Below, piece by piece: positions 10,665 to 20,724 of a stretch of DNA of 64,000 bases. The stretch comes from Salinicoccus sp. Bachu38 (GTDB lineage Bacteria; Bacillota; Bacilli; Staphylococcales; Salinicoccaceae). The stretch lies in assembly GCF_038561955.2 (NCBI RefSeq), contig NZ_CP138333.2, positions 1,054,001 through 1,118,000 on the forward strand, given 5' to 3'. Numbering within the stretch: the first letter of the stretch is position 1; each line of letters opens with the position of its first letter. A program made the translations under genes and the position numbers. The notes under the pieces are model-generated. The model saw only the letters and a list, made by a program, of their open reading frames with translations. It was not told the origin of the DNA and did no database searches.

Positions 10665-10669
10665 TAAAA

Positions 10670-10927
10670 TTGATTTTTAACAGGGTTGAACTCAATGATA
10701 CAACGTATGACATCACCGGCCAATTGAGGATCAAGGAAGATGACGAAGTGAAAATCATTTTTGAAGACCTGATGTTTGGAAACAACCTCAAGGATCTCAA
10801 TACGAAGGAAGAAACCATCAGACATCTTGTCATCAAGAACAGCGATGAAACAAGATACGATACGAAGAATGTAAAAGTATCCCATATCACGATTGATGGG
10901 AAGTTCTACCATGCCACTTTCAAGTAG
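10670..10927 (+). CDS. Small conserved-looking protein of unknown function between pnp and rnjB
   Basis: An 85-residue ORF starting with TTG at 10670, preceded by AAAAAGGAG at a good distance. It fills the gap between pnp and rnjB with 5 and 18 bases to spare, which argues that it is translated. The sequence is rich in beta-prone and charged residues (YDITGQLRIKEDDEVKIIFED); I see no signal peptide, membrane segment or known motif. I do not recognise a family. Its place between two RNA decay enzymes suggests but does not show a link with RNA turnover. Confidence 0.65.
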   Translation: MIFNRVELNDTTYDITGQLRIKEDDEVKIIFEDLMFGNNLKDLNTKEETIRHLVIKNSDETRYDTKNVKVSHITIDGKFYHATFK

Positions 10928-10945
10928 GCTTTAGGAGGAAATATT

Positions 10946-12616
10946 TTGAACGAAGCAAAAAAAGAATCGAAAGTAAAAATCATACCGCTGGGTGGCGTCG
11001 GCGAGATTGCAAAGAACATGTATGTTGTAGAGGTCGAGGATGAGATGTTCATCCTTGATGCAGGCCTCATGTTCCCGGAAGATGAGATGCTCGGTGTCGA
11101 CATCGTCATTCCGGACATAACCTATATCCAGGAGAACAAGCAGAAGCTGAAAGGCATCTTCCTCTCCCATGGGCATGAGGACTCCATCGGTGCGATTCCC
11201 TATATCATCGAATCACTGAACGTACCGGTCTACGGTTCGAAACTGACACTTGCACTCGTCAAAGACCGCCTCAAGGCGAAAGGCGTCAATAAGAAGGTAA
11301 AGTTCTATACGATCAACAGCCAGTCCCGCATGAAGTTCAAAAATGCGGAAATGGTATTTTTCGAAACAAGCCACAGCATTCCCGATTCCTATGGTGTCAG
11401 CATTGAAACGAAATACGGCTCCATCGTGTACACGGGTGAGTTCAAATTCGACCAGAGCCTGACAGGGGAGTACGGCTACAACATGGCCAAGATGTATGAT
11501 GTTGCCAAGAAGGATGTGCTCGCGCTCATCAGTGACTCCACTGAAGCAGAGAGAAGAGGCTACAATACACCTGAAAACATCATCGAGGAGCATATCCTGG
11601 ACGGCTTTGCCAGGGCACGCGGCAGAATCATCGTATCGTGCTATGCATCTAACTTCGTACGCATCCAGCAAGTACTGACGAATGCTGCGAAAACGCGCAG
11701 AAAGGTTTCGTTCCTTGGACGCACACTCGAGAGCTCGTTCAAGGTGGCCCGCAACATGGGATATTTTGATATTCCTGAAGGCCTGCTCGTGCCGAGCCAC
11801 GAAATCGGCGACTATCCCGATAACGAAGTGGTGATCATCGCAACAGGGTCGCAGGGCGAGCCGATCGAAGCACTCGGCAGGATGTCACGGGGGCAGCATG
11901 AGGTGACCAACATCAAGGAAGGCGACATCGTCTATATACTGACGACACCATCTTCAAGCATGGAAGTCATCCTCTACAGCACGATGAACGAACTTGTCAA
12001 AGCAGGGGCACATGTCGCTACACCGGAGCAGAATATCCACGCATCCGGCCACGGCATGAGCGAAGAGCTCAAGACGATGCTCAACGTCATGAAGCCGAAG
12101 CACTTCATCCCCGTCCAGGGCGAATTCAAGATGCAGATTGCACACGCAAAGCTTGCAGCCGAGACGGGTGTGGAGCCTGAGAACATCTTCCTCCTGGAAA
12201 AAGGGGACATCGTCTCCTACGATGGAGACAAGATGATCAGTGCAGACAAGGTGACTGCCGGCAATGTACTGATAGATGGCAGCGGTGTCGGAGATGTCGG
12301 CAACATCGTCCTCAGGGACCGCAGGCTGCTCAGTGAAGATGGAATCTTCATCGCAGTGGTGACCATCGATCCGAAAAAACGCAAGATCATGGCAGGGCCC
12401 GAAATCCAGTCGAGGGGCTTCGTGTATGTAAAAGAAAGCGAAGACCTCCTGAAAGAGGCGGAACAGCGCGTGTACAACATCGTGCTTGAATCCATGGATG
12501 AGAAAAAGCTCGAGTGGAGCACACTCAAACAGAGCATCCGTGATGATCTCGGCAAGTATCTGTACGATAATACGAAGCGCCGCCCAATGATTATCCCGAT
12601 CATATCCGAAATATAA
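10946..12616 (+). CDS. rnjB: Ribonuclease J2
   Basis: Metallo-beta-lactamase/beta-CASP ribonuclease, partner of RNase J1 in 5'-3' RNA decay and processing. TTG start at 10946 behind AGGAGGAAAT. The 556 residues show [10 protein letters not shown] (about 75-84), SDSTEA, the beta-CASP segment and [14 protein letters not shown], ending [12 protein letters not shown] as in staphylococcal J2. The metal motif reads HGHEDS where active RNase J1 has HGHEDH: the last histidine is serine, consistent with the weakened catalytic site reported for J2 proteins. rnjA is not in this window. Confidence 0.92.
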   Translation: MNEAKKESKVKIIPLGGVGEIAKNMYVVEVEDEMFILDAGLMFPEDEMLGVDIVIPDITYIQENKQKLKGIFLSHGHEDSIGAIPYIIESLNVPVYGSKLTLALVKDRLKAKGVNKKVKFYTINSQSRMKFKNAEMVFFETSHSIPDSYGVSIETKYGSIVYTGEFKFDQSLTGEYGYNMAKMYDVAKKDVLALISDSTEAERRGYNTPENIIEEHILDGFARARGRIIVSCYASNFVRIQQVLTNAAKTRRKVSFLGRTLESSFKVARNMGYFDIPEGLLVPSHEIGDYPDNEVVIIATGSQGEPIEALGRMSRGQHEVTNIKEGDIVYILTTPSSSMEVILYSTMNELVKAGAHVATPEQNIHASGHGMSEELKTMLNVMKPKHFIPVQGEFKMQIAHAKLAAETGVEPENIFLLEKGDIVSYDGDKMISADKVTAGNVLIDGSGVGDVGNIVLRDRRLLSEDGIFIAVVTIDPKKRKIMAGPEIQSRGFVYVKESEDLLKEAEQRVYNIVLESMDEKKLEWSTLKQSIRDDLGKYLYDNTKRRPMIIPIISEI

Positions 12617-12621
12617 AACAG

Positions 12622-12653
12622 CAATGAGACTGCCAATTCTGGCAGTCTCATTG
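12622..12653 (+). terminator. Strong hairpin between rnjB and ftsK
   Basis: Perfect 14-bp arms (CAATGAGACTGCCA at 12622-12635 and its complement at 12640-12653) with an ATTC loop. It is followed by TAAATAGGAGG, not a T-run, so it may act as a processing or stability structure just ahead of the ftsK ribosome-binding site as much as a terminator. Confidence 0.6.
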
Positions 12654-12674
12654 TAAATAGGAGGGAAGCATACG

Positions 12675-15083
12675 ATGGCAAAGAAGCAGAGGAAGACAAA
12701 GAAGAAAAAGAAGGATAACCGGTCCTATTATTCCATTTCCGCCTTCGTTCTCATCGTCATCCTGTTCATCACCATTTTCCAGCTCGGAGTCATCGGAACG
12801 TACATCGATGCATTTTTTGCCTACCTCTTTGGTACGAGCAGATACTTTACATATCTTATGCTGTTCCTGATGAGCATCTATCTGGCGGGAGAACAGAAGA
12901 TACCGCTCACACGCAGGATGGGCGGCTATATATTGCTGCAGTTCGGCATGCTGTTCCTCTTCCATACACTGCTCTATATATTGAACCGTGGACGCATCGA
13001 GGATTTCTATACGTTCAGTGAAACGGTCGAAGCGATAGAGGCGAATGGAATCATGGAATTTTTCGGGGGCGGCATCATCGGCCAGGCCCTGTTTTCCTTC
13101 TCCTCGACCGGCATCTCCATGGTGGGCACACTGCTGCTCGGACTGATATTCCTTTATTTCAGCTATCTGCTGATTACATCGAAAGATATCGAGCAGTCGA
13201 TCTCACATGATCTCATAAAGGTTTCGGAACTGATGAAGCAGCTCGGCAATGCCCTCATGAAGGGTTTGAAAGAGACCGGCAGCCAGCTTGCGAAGCTGTC
13301 CTCACTAATGTCCAACAAAGTATCGGACCGCAACAGGCCAGCAGTTGCAAAGGCAAAGCCGGAGAAGAAGGCACAAGCCAAGCCAGCCAGCAGCACTGGG
13401 GAAGAACAGCCCAAGCCAAAACAGCTTGCGGACTTCGAAGCGGATGAATCCATCATCGAAACGATGCATGAATATGACAGGGTCGAAAAGGAAACGGAGA
13501 AAGAGACCGTGACGAAGCAGGAAAGCGGCATGGACAACGCAGCCAAAATAGAGACCGGAAACGGCGAAGTCAAGGAAATAGAATATGAAACGGATGAATT
13601 CGGCAATGAAACGGATGTGCCGGTCGGCACTTCGGATGAAGAGACCGAACTGGATACATTCGACGATGAAGAGATCGACCAGCTGAAGCAATACGAACTG
13701 CCGCCGATCACGATGCTCAAGGATGCCGAGGTGACCGAATCAGTCAGCAACAAGGAAGTGCTTAAACAGGGTAAGATCCTTGAAGAGACGCTCAAAAACT
13801 TCGGCGTGAATGCCAAAGTGTCAAAAATCCGCATCGGTCCTGCCGTCACCCAGTTTGAAATCCAGCCGGACATCGGTGTGAAAGTAAGCAAGATCATCAA
13901 CCTGCAGAATGACATTGCGCTCAGCCTGGCTGCAAAGGACATACGTATAGAGGCACCAATACCGGGCAAATCCGCTGTCGGCATCGAAGTTCCGAATTCG
14001 GTGATCAGCATGGTGACCCTGCGTGAAGTGCTCAAGCGCAAAACTTCGGACAATCCGCTCGAAGTGGCCCTTGGAAAGGACATTTCAGGCAGCCCGATCA
14101 CGGCAGAGCTCAACAAGATGCCCCACCTGCTTGTCGCAGGTTCCACAGGAAGCGGAAAGTCCGTATGCATCAACGGCATCATCATCAGTCTGCTGATGAA
14201 GGCAAAGCCTCATGAAGTCAAGCTGATGATGATCGATCCGAAGATGGTGGAACTGAATGTCTATAACGGCATTCCGCACCTTCTGAGTCCGGTCGTCACC
14301 AATCCGCAGAAAGCAAGTGATGCACTGAACCGGATCGTCAGTGAGATGGAGCGCAGGTACGACCTGTTCTCCCATTCGAACACACGGAATATAGAGGCAT
14401 ACAACCAGTACCTGGAGCGTGAAAGTGAAGACCCCGAAAAGGTGCAGAAACTGCCCTATATCGTCGTGATCATCGATGAGCTCGCCGACCTGATGATGGT
14501 GGCGTCTAAAGATGTCGAGGCATCGATCACGCGGATCGCCCAGATGGCACGTGCTGCAGGCATACACTTGATCATAGCGACACAGAGGCCATCCGTCGAT
14601 GTCATCACCGGCATCATCAAGGCGAACATTCCGTCGAGAATCGCATTCAGCGTCAGTTCCCAGACGGACTCCAGAACCATTCTGGATGGCCAGGGGGCGG
14701 AGAAACTGTTGGGCCGGGGGGACATGCTGTTCCTGCCATCCGGCAAATCCAAGCCGATTCGTGTCCAGGGGGCGTTCCTCTCGGATAATGAAGTCGGTGA
14801 TGTCGTTCATCACATCACAAGTCAGATGAAGGCGAACTACGAAAAGTCGATCATGAACAAACCGGTCCAGAAGGAACAGAAAGAGTCGGAAGATGAACTC
14901 TATCCGGACGCGAAATGGTTTGTCATCGAAGAGCAGCGTGCCAGCGCCTCACTTCTGCAGCGCCAGTTCAGAATCGGATACAACCGTGCTGCACGATTGG
15001 TCGATGACCTGGAGGCGAACGGCGTCATAGGTCCGAGCAGCGGAAGCAAACCGAGAAACGTACTTGTACAGAATGAAGAATAA
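12675..15083 (+). CDS. ftsK: DNA translocase FtsK/SpoIIIE
   Basis: ATP-driven DNA pump at the division septum that clears chromosomes. 802 residues: basic N-terminus, about four membrane segments (between residues 18 and 175), a charged, poorly conserved linker (about 185-360), then the motor domain with Walker [10 protein letters not shown] (about 489-497), Walker [12 protein letters not shown], and the C-terminal winged-helix gamma domain ([19 protein letters not shown]...) that reads KOPS/SRS sites. ATG at 12675 with AGGAGGG upstream. The ymfF-like gene begins 11 bases after the stop. Confidence 0.95.
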   Translation: MAKKQRKTKKKKKDNRSYYSISAFVLIVILFITIFQLGVIGTYIDAFFAYLFGTSRYFTYLMLFLMSIYLAGEQKIPLTRRMGGYILLQFGMLFLFHTLLYILNRGRIEDFYTFSETVEAIEANGIMEFFGGGIIGQALFSFSSTGISMVGTLLLGLIFLYFSYLLITSKDIEQSISHDLIKVSELMKQLGNALMKGLKETGSQLAKLSSLMSNKVSDRNRPAVAKAKPEKKAQAKPASSTGEEQPKPKQLADFEADESIIETMHEYDRVEKETEKETVTKQESGMDNAAKIETGNGEVKEIEYETDEFGNETDVPVGTSDEETELDTFDDEEIDQLKQYELPPITMLKDAEVTESVSNKEVLKQGKILEETLKNFGVNAKVSKIRIGPAVTQFEIQPDIGVKVSKIINLQNDIALSLAAKDIRIEAPIPGKSAVGIEVPNSVISMVTLREVLKRKTSDNPLEVALGKDISGSPITAELNKMPHLLVAGSTGSGKSVCINGIIISLLMKAKPHEVKLMMIDPKMVELNVYNGIPHLLSPVVTNPQKASDALNRIVSEMERRYDLFSHSNTRNIEAYNQYLERESEDPEKVQKLPYIVVIIDELADLMMVASKDVEASITRIAQMARAAGIHLIIATQRPSVDVITGIIKANIPSRIAFSVSSQTDSRTILDGQGAEKLLGRGDMLFLPSGKSKPIRVQGAFLSDNEVGDVVHHITSQMKANYEKSIMNKPVQKEQKESEDELYPDAKWFVIEEQRASASLLQRQFRIGYNRAARLVDDLEANGVIGPSSGSKPRNVLVQNEE

Positions 15084-15093
15084 GGAGTCCTAT

Positions 15094-16359
15094 ATGTATA
15101 AAGTGAAAAACAGTGAAGTCAATCATATCCCGACAGCCATTATAGAGACAGACAAATTCAAGACCATAACGGTCCAGCTCCAATTCAGGAGCAGGATGGA
15201 ACGGGAACGTGTGACAAAGCGGAACATCCTGTCGAAAATGATGGTCAAAAGGACGGTTGGTTTCCCAAAGGAAGCGGATCTTCTCAAATATCTTGCACAC
15301 TATTATGGTGCACATCTGACATCGAATGTCAGCCGCAAGGGGCAGGATCATATCGTGAGCTTCAGTATGGAATTTGTAAATGACCGTTTCATCAGGGAAG
15401 CGCTGGATGTCATCGGTGAAATGTGCCGGCTGCTCCATGATGTCCTCGACACACCCTCACATTATGACAGTTCCTACCAGGATTTCTTCATCAAGGAGAA
15501 GCGCCTCTACAGAAACCGCCTCAGAAGCATGAAGGACAACAGGGCGCAGGCAAGTTTCCAGGCGATGCTTGATGTGATGTTCGAGGGGGAGGACTACAAA
15601 TATCTGCCGCACGGTGTGCTGGAAGATGTGGAAGACATCACGCTTGATGAAATAAAGGAAGAACATGCGCGGATGATGGCGGATGACGACATTGCCATAC
15701 TTGTCGTCGGCGCTGTGGACGACAGCATCAAGGATGACCTTAAGAGGATTGCGGCACGCAATGAAAATACAGAGGCCGCACACCGTTCCTATCCATACAG
15801 AGCAGTCGAAGATGTCAGAAGAAGCAATGATACGCAGCAGATCGAGCAGGCCAAACTGAATATGGGATTCCGAACGGATGTCAGGAATCTTCAGGAGCAG
15901 ATGGCATTCAATGTCATGAACCAGATGTATGGCGGCTCCGCCTCATCCCTCCTCTTCATGAACATCAGGGAGAAGCTGAGCCTGGCATACCAGATCCATT
16001 CCCAGGTCGATGTGAGGAATGGCTATATGTTCGTCATGGGTGGCGTCGATCCCGGCAATGTGGAAACTGCAGAAAATGCAATACTCGGGGAACTGGAAGT
16101 ATTGAGAAAAGGGGAATTCGACACGGAGTTCGTCGAAGAAGTGAAGCGTATGATGAAGGTGAACAGGCAGGAAGTGATGGACAAACCGAAAGGGCTCATC
16201 ACCCTGGAGTACAACCGTATGATTCAGGAGGCGCATCCACTTTCCTGGGAGGAGCGTCTCGAAGCGGTGGACAGGGAAATGATCATGGAGATCAGCCGGA
16301 AAACAGCATTGGACACCGTATATGTCCTTACAAGGAGTGATGAAGATGAAAAGAATTGA
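15094..16359 (+). CDS. ymfF: M16-family inactive peptidase homologue YmfF
   Basis: Insulinase (M16) family protein; in Bacillus YmfF is needed with YmfH and YmfI for the 5-aminopentanol modification of EF-P. ATG at 15094 is preferred because AAGGAG is placed correctly; an in-frame ATG at 15064 lies inside ftsK. The 421-residue product has M16 folds (LLKYLAHYYGAHLTSNVSRKG; LFMNIREKLSLAYQIHS) but no HxxEH zinc motif, so it is probably the non-catalytic half of a pair with the next gene. Confidence 0.85.
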   Translation: MYKVKNSEVNHIPTAIIETDKFKTITVQLQFRSRMERERVTKRNILSKMMVKRTVGFPKEADLLKYLAHYYGAHLTSNVSRKGQDHIVSFSMEFVNDRFIREALDVIGEMCRLLHDVLDTPSHYDSSYQDFFIKEKRLYRNRLRSMKDNRAQASFQAMLDVMFEGEDYKYLPHGVLEDVEDITLDEIKEEHARMMADDDIAILVVGAVDDSIKDDLKRIAARNENTEAAHRSYPYRAVEDVRRSNDTQQIEQAKLNMGFRTDVRNLQEQMAFNVMNQMYGGSASSLLFMNIREKLSLAYQIHSQVDVRNGYMFVMGGVDPGNVETAENAILGELEVLRKGEFDTEFVEEVKRMMKVNRQEVMDKPKGLITLEYNRMIQEAHPLSWEERLEAVDREMIMEISRKTALDTVYVLTRSDEDEKN

Positions 16360-17629
16360 TTATCCGGAGATAGACGAAAGCGTATATCGGCACCAGTGTG
16401 ACAACGGCCTTGATGTCTTCGTCATCCAAAAACCCGGCTACAGCAAGAAGTTTGTCACATACACGACGAAATATGGTTCGATGGACGACCATTTCAGGAT
16501 TGATGGGGAAGCATTCAATGTGCCTGACGGCATCGCGCACTTTCTCGAGCATAAGATGTTCGAGAAGGAGGATGGGGATGTATTCAACCTGTTTTCGAAA
16601 TATGGTGCCAACGCGAATGCATTCACCTCCTACGACCGGACATCCTATCTGTTCAGCACGACGGAATCCTTCGAGAAGAATCTGTCCCTACTGATGAACA
16701 TGGTGGAGCAGCCCTATTTCACGGATGAGACCGTGGCCAGGGAAGTGGGCATCATTAATGAGGAAATAAAGATGTACCAGGACAATCCGGGATACAAGCT
16801 CTATTTCGAGACTCTGAACCAGATGTACCACAACCTGCCCGTCAAGACCGACATCGCAGGTACGGAATCCTCGATCAGCGAGATTACAAGCGATCATCTG
16901 TTCCTGTGCCATCGGACGTTCTACCACCCATCCAATATGGTGCTGATCCTTGTCGGGGATTTTGATGTCGAGCCCCTGATGCAGTATATCGACCAGCATC
17001 AGGGCGGACGCGATGTCGATGCCCGGCCGGAGATAGAGCGGGCCCTGCCCGAGGAACCAAGGGATATCGTAAAACCCCACAACGTGCTAGAGATGGATGT
17101 TGAGGAGACGCGGGTGATGCTCGGATTCAAGCATCACCAGGATAGGACGGATGCATCAGCGCGCCTCGTACGGGACCTGTCGATGATGTTTGCGCTCGAC
17201 ATGGTGTTCGGCGAGCAGTCCGAATACTATTATGAACTCATGGAAAAAGGACTGATCGATGATTCGTTCAGCTTCAGCCATATCGAAGAGGCCGCATTTT
17301 CGCATGTACTGTTTGCTGCAAACACGGAAGAGACAGAAGCATTCACAGAGGAAATCAGGCGCATAAGCGAGGCGGTCAAGGACAGTGGTTTCTTTACCCA
17401 GGAGAAACTCACGGTCCAGAAAAGGGAAATCATAGGGGACTACCTGTCCAGCCTGAATTCGCCGGAATATATCGCCAATCAATATACCAAATACTACCTG
17501 GATGGCTATGATCTGTACCGCCTTCCTGAGGTGATCGATGAAATCACAATTAATGATGTGGAGAAGCACTTTATCGATGTGATGGACAGCAGATACATGG
17601 TAGAGTGTATATTGAAACCCCATGCCTAG
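16346..17629 (+). CDS. ymfH: M16-family zinc peptidase YmfH
   Basis: Active M16 peptidase partner of YmfF. The HxxEH zinc motif is present as HFLEH near residue 67, with the downstream glutamate in ETVAREVGIINEEIKMYQ. 427 residues. ATG at 16346 follows AAGGAG at 16332 and overlaps the ymfF end by 14 bases, suggesting translational coupling. Role in EF-P modification is known for Bacillus and inferred here from the ymfF-H-I neighbourhood. Confidence 0.88.
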   Translation: MKRIDYPEIDESVYRHQCDNGLDVFVIQKPGYSKKFVTYTTKYGSMDDHFRIDGEAFNVPDGIAHFLEHKMFEKEDGDVFNLFSKYGANANAFTSYDRTSYLFSTTESFEKNLSLLMNMVEQPYFTDETVAREVGIINEEIKMYQDNPGYKLYFETLNQMYHNLPVKTDIAGTESSISEITSDHLFLCHRTFYHPSNMVLILVGDFDVEPLMQYIDQHQGGRDVDARPEIERALPEEPRDIVKPHNVLEMDVEETRVMLGFKHHQDRTDASARLVRDLSMMFALDMVFGEQSEYYYELMEKGLIDDSFSFSHIEEAAFSHVLFAANTEETEAFTEEIRRISEAVKDSGFFTQEKLTVQKREIIGDYLSSLNSPEYIANQYTKYYLDGYDLYRLPEVIDEITINDVEKHFIDVMDSRYMVECILKPHA

Positions 17630-18311
17630 GTATGTCATCGCTGGAAGTACTGGAGATATCGGCAGCGCAATCCATGGGGGTCTGAAGGATGGGGCGGAAA
17701 TCATTTCATTTTCAAGATCCCGGGCTCCGGTTCATGATGGCATCCACCATTTCCTGGATCTGGCTAAGCCTCTGGACCAGGATCAGGTCGCAGGCCTCTT
17801 CAGTGGCATCGACAGTGCTGATGCACTGGTATGGTGTCCTGGGGAGACGCTCTTCGGACTGCTTCAGGAAACACCGATGGAGGGAATTGATCGGCAATAT
17901 AACATATCCATACGTTCGCTGATCACTTTCATCAATGTCCTTCTGCCGAAGCTCAAAAGAAGCGGGCAGGGCCGCATCATCATCGTCACTTCCGTATGGG
18001 GCCGCCACGGAGCCAGCTATGAAAGTGTCTATGCATCCATGAAAGGCGCGCAGGAATCACTCATCAAATCGCTTGCGAAAGAATTTGCAAGCACCGATGT
18101 AACCGTCAATGGTATTGCCCCGGGCGTCGTCGAAGGGGAGATGACACAGGAGCTTCCTCCGGAGGAGCAGGCTTTCCTGCTCGAAGAGCTGCCCCAGGCG
18201 AGATTCATCCGGCCCGAGGAAGTTCTGCATGCGGTCAAATATCTGCTCGCTCCCGAGGCGCAGTCCGTTACAGGTGAAATAATGAATATCAATGGGGGAT
18301 GGTATACATGA
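17622..18311 (+). CDS. ymfI: Short-chain reductase YmfI (EF-P 5-aminopentanone reductase)
   Basis: NAD(P)H-dependent short-chain dehydrogenase. The Rossmann motif is GSTGDIGSAI at the N-terminus, catalytic serine lies in TSVWGRHG, and the YxxxK pair is YASMK near residue 137. 229 residues. In Bacillus the orthologue reduces the 5-aminopentanone group on EF-P to 5-aminopentanol; the gene neighbourhood supports that function over fatty-acid synthesis. It overlaps ymfH by eight bases. Confidence 0.85.
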   Translation: MPRYVIAGSTGDIGSAIHGGLKDGAEIISFSRSRAPVHDGIHHFLDLAKPLDQDQVAGLFSGIDSADALVWCPGETLFGLLQETPMEGIDRQYNISIRSLITFINVLLPKLKRSGQGRIIIVTSVWGRHGASYESVYASMKGAQESLIKSLAKEFASTDVTVNGIAPGVVEGEMTQELPPEEQAFLLEELPQARFIRPEEVLHAVKYLLAPEAQSVTGEIMNINGGWYT

Positions 18312-19138
18312 GCACGACAGAGAATAAAAGGCCGATGTATCCCGAGCGGAACATCGAACAGTATATGGAATATGAAATATTGAACAACCGTCCCGGTCTG
18401 CTGGGGGATATTTCCTCACTTCTCGGCAACCTCGGCATCAGTATCGATACGATAAACGGGGTAGAGAATAGGAGACGGGGGCTGCTCCTGAGGACTGATG
18501 AGCTGAACAAGCTGAAACGTTTCGAGTATATGACCAAGTATATCGATGACATCAATATCCTGAAGATCCGTAAGCCCCAGGTGCGGGACCGCCTAGCCGT
18601 CAGGCATGGCCGGTTCATCAAAAGGGACGAGGAAGACAAGAAGCTCTTCCGCTTCACCCGCCAGGAAATCGGCATACTGGTGGACTTCCTGGCGGAAGTA
18701 TTCCAGGAAAAAGGGCATCAGCTCATAGGCATCCGGGGCATGCCGCGCGTAGGAAAGACGGAATCGATCGTCGCCGCCAGTGTCACTGCGAAGAAGAAAT
18801 GGCTCTTCCTGTCCTCTACACTGATCAAGCAGACCGAGCGTACCAGCCTGCTTAAAGGGGAGTATGACCAGAATAATGTCTTCATCATCGATGGTGCGGT
18901 GACGAGCAATTCGACTGATGAGGCGCATAAACAGCTGATCCGTGAAATCATGAGCTTTCCTGCCATCAAGGTCATCGAACACCCGGATCTTTTCATCGAA
19001 GGCATGCAGTACAAACTTGAAGATTTTGATTACATCATTGAACTCAGGGAAGATGAGAACCAGGAGATCACTTATGAAAAGCATAGGAAGCAGCACTGGT
19101 TCGAAGACGAAGATATGAATTTCTTCGGTGGAATGTAG
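18308..19138 (+). CDS. DUF3388 protein (YmfK-like)
   Basis: A 276-residue protein of the YmfK/DUF3388 family, function unknown. The N-terminus resembles an ACT-type regulatory domain (EYEILNNRPGLLGDISSLLG) and a P-loop-like motif GMPRVGKTES occurs near residues 143-152, with a possible acidic Walker B strand VFIIDGAV. ATG 18308 is preferred over 18299 because GGGGGA lies eight bases before it; it overlaps the ymfI stop. It always sits between ymfI and the ymfM-like gene in this neighbourhood, which suggests a linked role, but none is established. Confidence 0.8.
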   Translation: MSTTENKRPMYPERNIEQYMEYEILNNRPGLLGDISSLLGNLGISIDTINGVENRRRGLLLRTDELNKLKRFEYMTKYIDDINILKIRKPQVRDRLAVRHGRFIKRDEEDKKLFRFTRQEIGILVDFLAEVFQEKGHQLIGIRGMPRVGKTESIVAASVTAKKKWLFLSSTLIKQTERTSLLKGEYDQNNVFIIDGAVTSNSTDEAHKQLIREIMSFPAIKVIEHPDLFIEGMQYKLEDFDYIIELREDENQEITYEKHRKQHWFEDEDMNFFGGM

Positions 19139-19147
19139 GGAGGTCCC

Positions 19148-19963
19148 ATGAAACTCGGCGCATATTTGAAAAACAAAAGAGAACAATCGGGAATTACGCT
19201 TAAGGAAATGCAGGAGAGGTCCGGTATCCGGAAAGACATCATCAAGATGATCGAGGACGGAGATCTGAATGCCCTTCCCGAGCCCCGTCACGCGCCATTC
19301 CTGCTGCGTCAATATACAGAGGCGGTCGGACTGGACTACGATGGGCTGGCGGAGCGATATTCAGATGAGATACCTGATGAGAGCCCGAACGAAAGAAAAA
19401 GGCAGCAGTCGGAAGATGGGGACTACCAGTATTTCAAAAGGGTGCTGGTCAGCTTTCTGGTCCTGGTGGGCGTACTTTTCGCAGGTTGGATGATACTGCT
19501 CCAGATTGGTTCCCAGACGGACATCTTCGAGGAAAAGCCCATATATGAAGTGGACGAAGAGGTGGTTTCCCCTCCGGAGGACAGTGAAGAAGAGACGGAG
19601 GAACCTGCGACGGTGGAGGAGACGGCAGAGGAGCCGACGGAAGAGCCGGTGACGGACTATGCTTTCAGCGGCTCCGATGGCAGCACATTCTATTATGACC
19701 TCCACGTGGAAGCTCCGCTCACCATATCGTTGGCCGGCAGCAGTGCGTCCTGGGTGGCCCTGACTGATGACGCAGACAATACCTACGCATACGAAAGCCT
19801 GACCGAAGGGGAGTATGAAATTTCGCCGGATGCGGATATCGTCTATCTGACCTTGGGCAATGCGACTGATTTTGAGGTGTCGATCGACGGCGAGCCACTT
19901 GAGAACCCGGGGCAGGGCGAGTCCGTCACCGTCTATTACGAATTCAATTTGATAAAGGAGTAG
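19148..19963 (+). CDS. ymfM: RodZ-like helix-turn-helix membrane protein (YmfM)
   Basis: 271 residues with a cytoplasmic HTH_25 domain (residues 1-70, [20 protein letters not shown]), one membrane segment (about 98-120, [20 protein letters not shown]), an acidic Glu/Thr-rich stretch, and an extracytoplasmic beta domain (DUF4115, about 180-271). This is the RodZ architecture, a cell-shape protein linking MreB-type elements to the membrane; in cocci its role is less clear. pgsA starts four bases after its stop. Confidence 0.85.
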   Translation: MKLGAYLKNKREQSGITLKEMQERSGIRKDIIKMIEDGDLNALPEPRHAPFLLRQYTEAVGLDYDGLAERYSDEIPDESPNERKRQQSEDGDYQYFKRVLVSFLVLVGVLFAGWMILLQIGSQTDIFEEKPIYEVDEEVVSPPEDSEEETEEPATVEETAEEPTEEPVTDYAFSGSDGSTFYYDLHVEAPLTISLAGSSASWVALTDDADNTYAYESLTEGEYEISPDADIVYLTLGNATDFEVSIDGEPLENPGQGESVTVYYEFNLIKE

Positions 19964-19967
19964 GACC

Positions 19968-20555
19968 ATGAATATACCAAATCAGCTGACTGTTTTCAGA
20001 GTGATTCTGATTCCGGTCTTCCTCGTATTCATACTTGTCGATTTCGGCTGGGGCACCACTTCCTTCCTGGGGAGCGAACCGATTGCCGTGAGTCAGTTGA
20101 TTGGTGCCATCATCTTCGTGGTGGCAGCATTGACCGACTTCCTCGATGGATACCTGGCAAGGAAATGGAACCTGATCACCAATATGGGGAAATTCCTCGA
20201 TCCGCTGGCAGATAAGCTGCTTGTGACTTCCGGCCTGATCGTCCTTGTGGAGCTGCAGATGATATCGTCATGGATTGCGGTCGTCATCATCGCCCGCGAA
20301 TTCGCTGTGACCGGCCTGAGATTATTGCAGATAGAACAGGGGTATGTAAGTGCTGCAGGACAGCTCGGAAAAATCAAGACGGTGTGTCAGATGATTGCAC
20401 TGGTGCTTCTCCTGTTCGGTGACATGTTTACACAGTATCTGCCTTTTTCACCCGGAATCGTCATGATGTACATTGCAGTATTCTTTACGATCCTGTCCGG
20501 CATAGAGTATTTCTACAAGGGCAGGGCTGTCTTCCAGGCGGAGGGCAGGGAATGA
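19968..20555 (+). CDS. pgsA: CDP-diacylglycerol--glycerol-3-phosphate 3-phosphatidyltransferase
   Basis: Integral membrane enzyme that makes phosphatidylglycerol phosphate. The CDP-alcohol phosphotransferase motif is complete: [18 protein letters not shown] followed by KFLDPLADK. 195 residues with several membrane segments. ATG 19968 lies just after GGAGTAGGACC. In Staphylococcus and Bacillus cinA follows; here the next gene is recA. Confidence 0.95.
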   Translation: MNIPNQLTVFRVILIPVFLVFILVDFGWGTTSFLGSEPIAVSQLIGAIIFVVAALTDFLDGYLARKWNLITNMGKFLDPLADKLLVTSGLIVLVELQMISSWIAVVIIAREFAVTGLRLLQIEQGYVSAAGQLGKIKTVCQMIALVLLLFGDMFTQYLPFSPGIVMMYIAVFFTILSGIEYFYKGRAVFQAEGRE

Positions 20556-20653
20556 TTTCTGTCTCCGTCTCAAGCGTTTATTCCGTAATTGGCAGCACGC
20601 GCATACAGCAATCGGATAGCTGCGAACAGCAGTGGGAAAACAGACATGAAAAG

Positions 20654-20667
20654 CGAACATATATTCG
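20654..20667 (+). promoter_or_regulatory. LexA (SOS) box of recA
   Basis: CGAACATATATTCG is a perfect palindrome that fits the Gram-positive LexA box CGAACN4GTTCG except T for G in the right arm spacer. It overlaps the -35 region of the recA promoter, so LexA binding would block transcription. Confidence 0.85.
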
Positions 20668-20693
20668 CTTTTTGGTGCCGATTATGCTACAAT
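20664..20693 (+). promoter_or_regulatory. Promoter of recA
   Basis: TTCGCT at 20664-20669, 18 bases, TACAAT at 20688-20693 with TGC in front (extended -10). The -35 lies inside the SOS box. Confidence 0.6.
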
Positions 20694-20724
20694 ATACTAC
20701 GAAGCGAATTAATGGAGGGTAATT

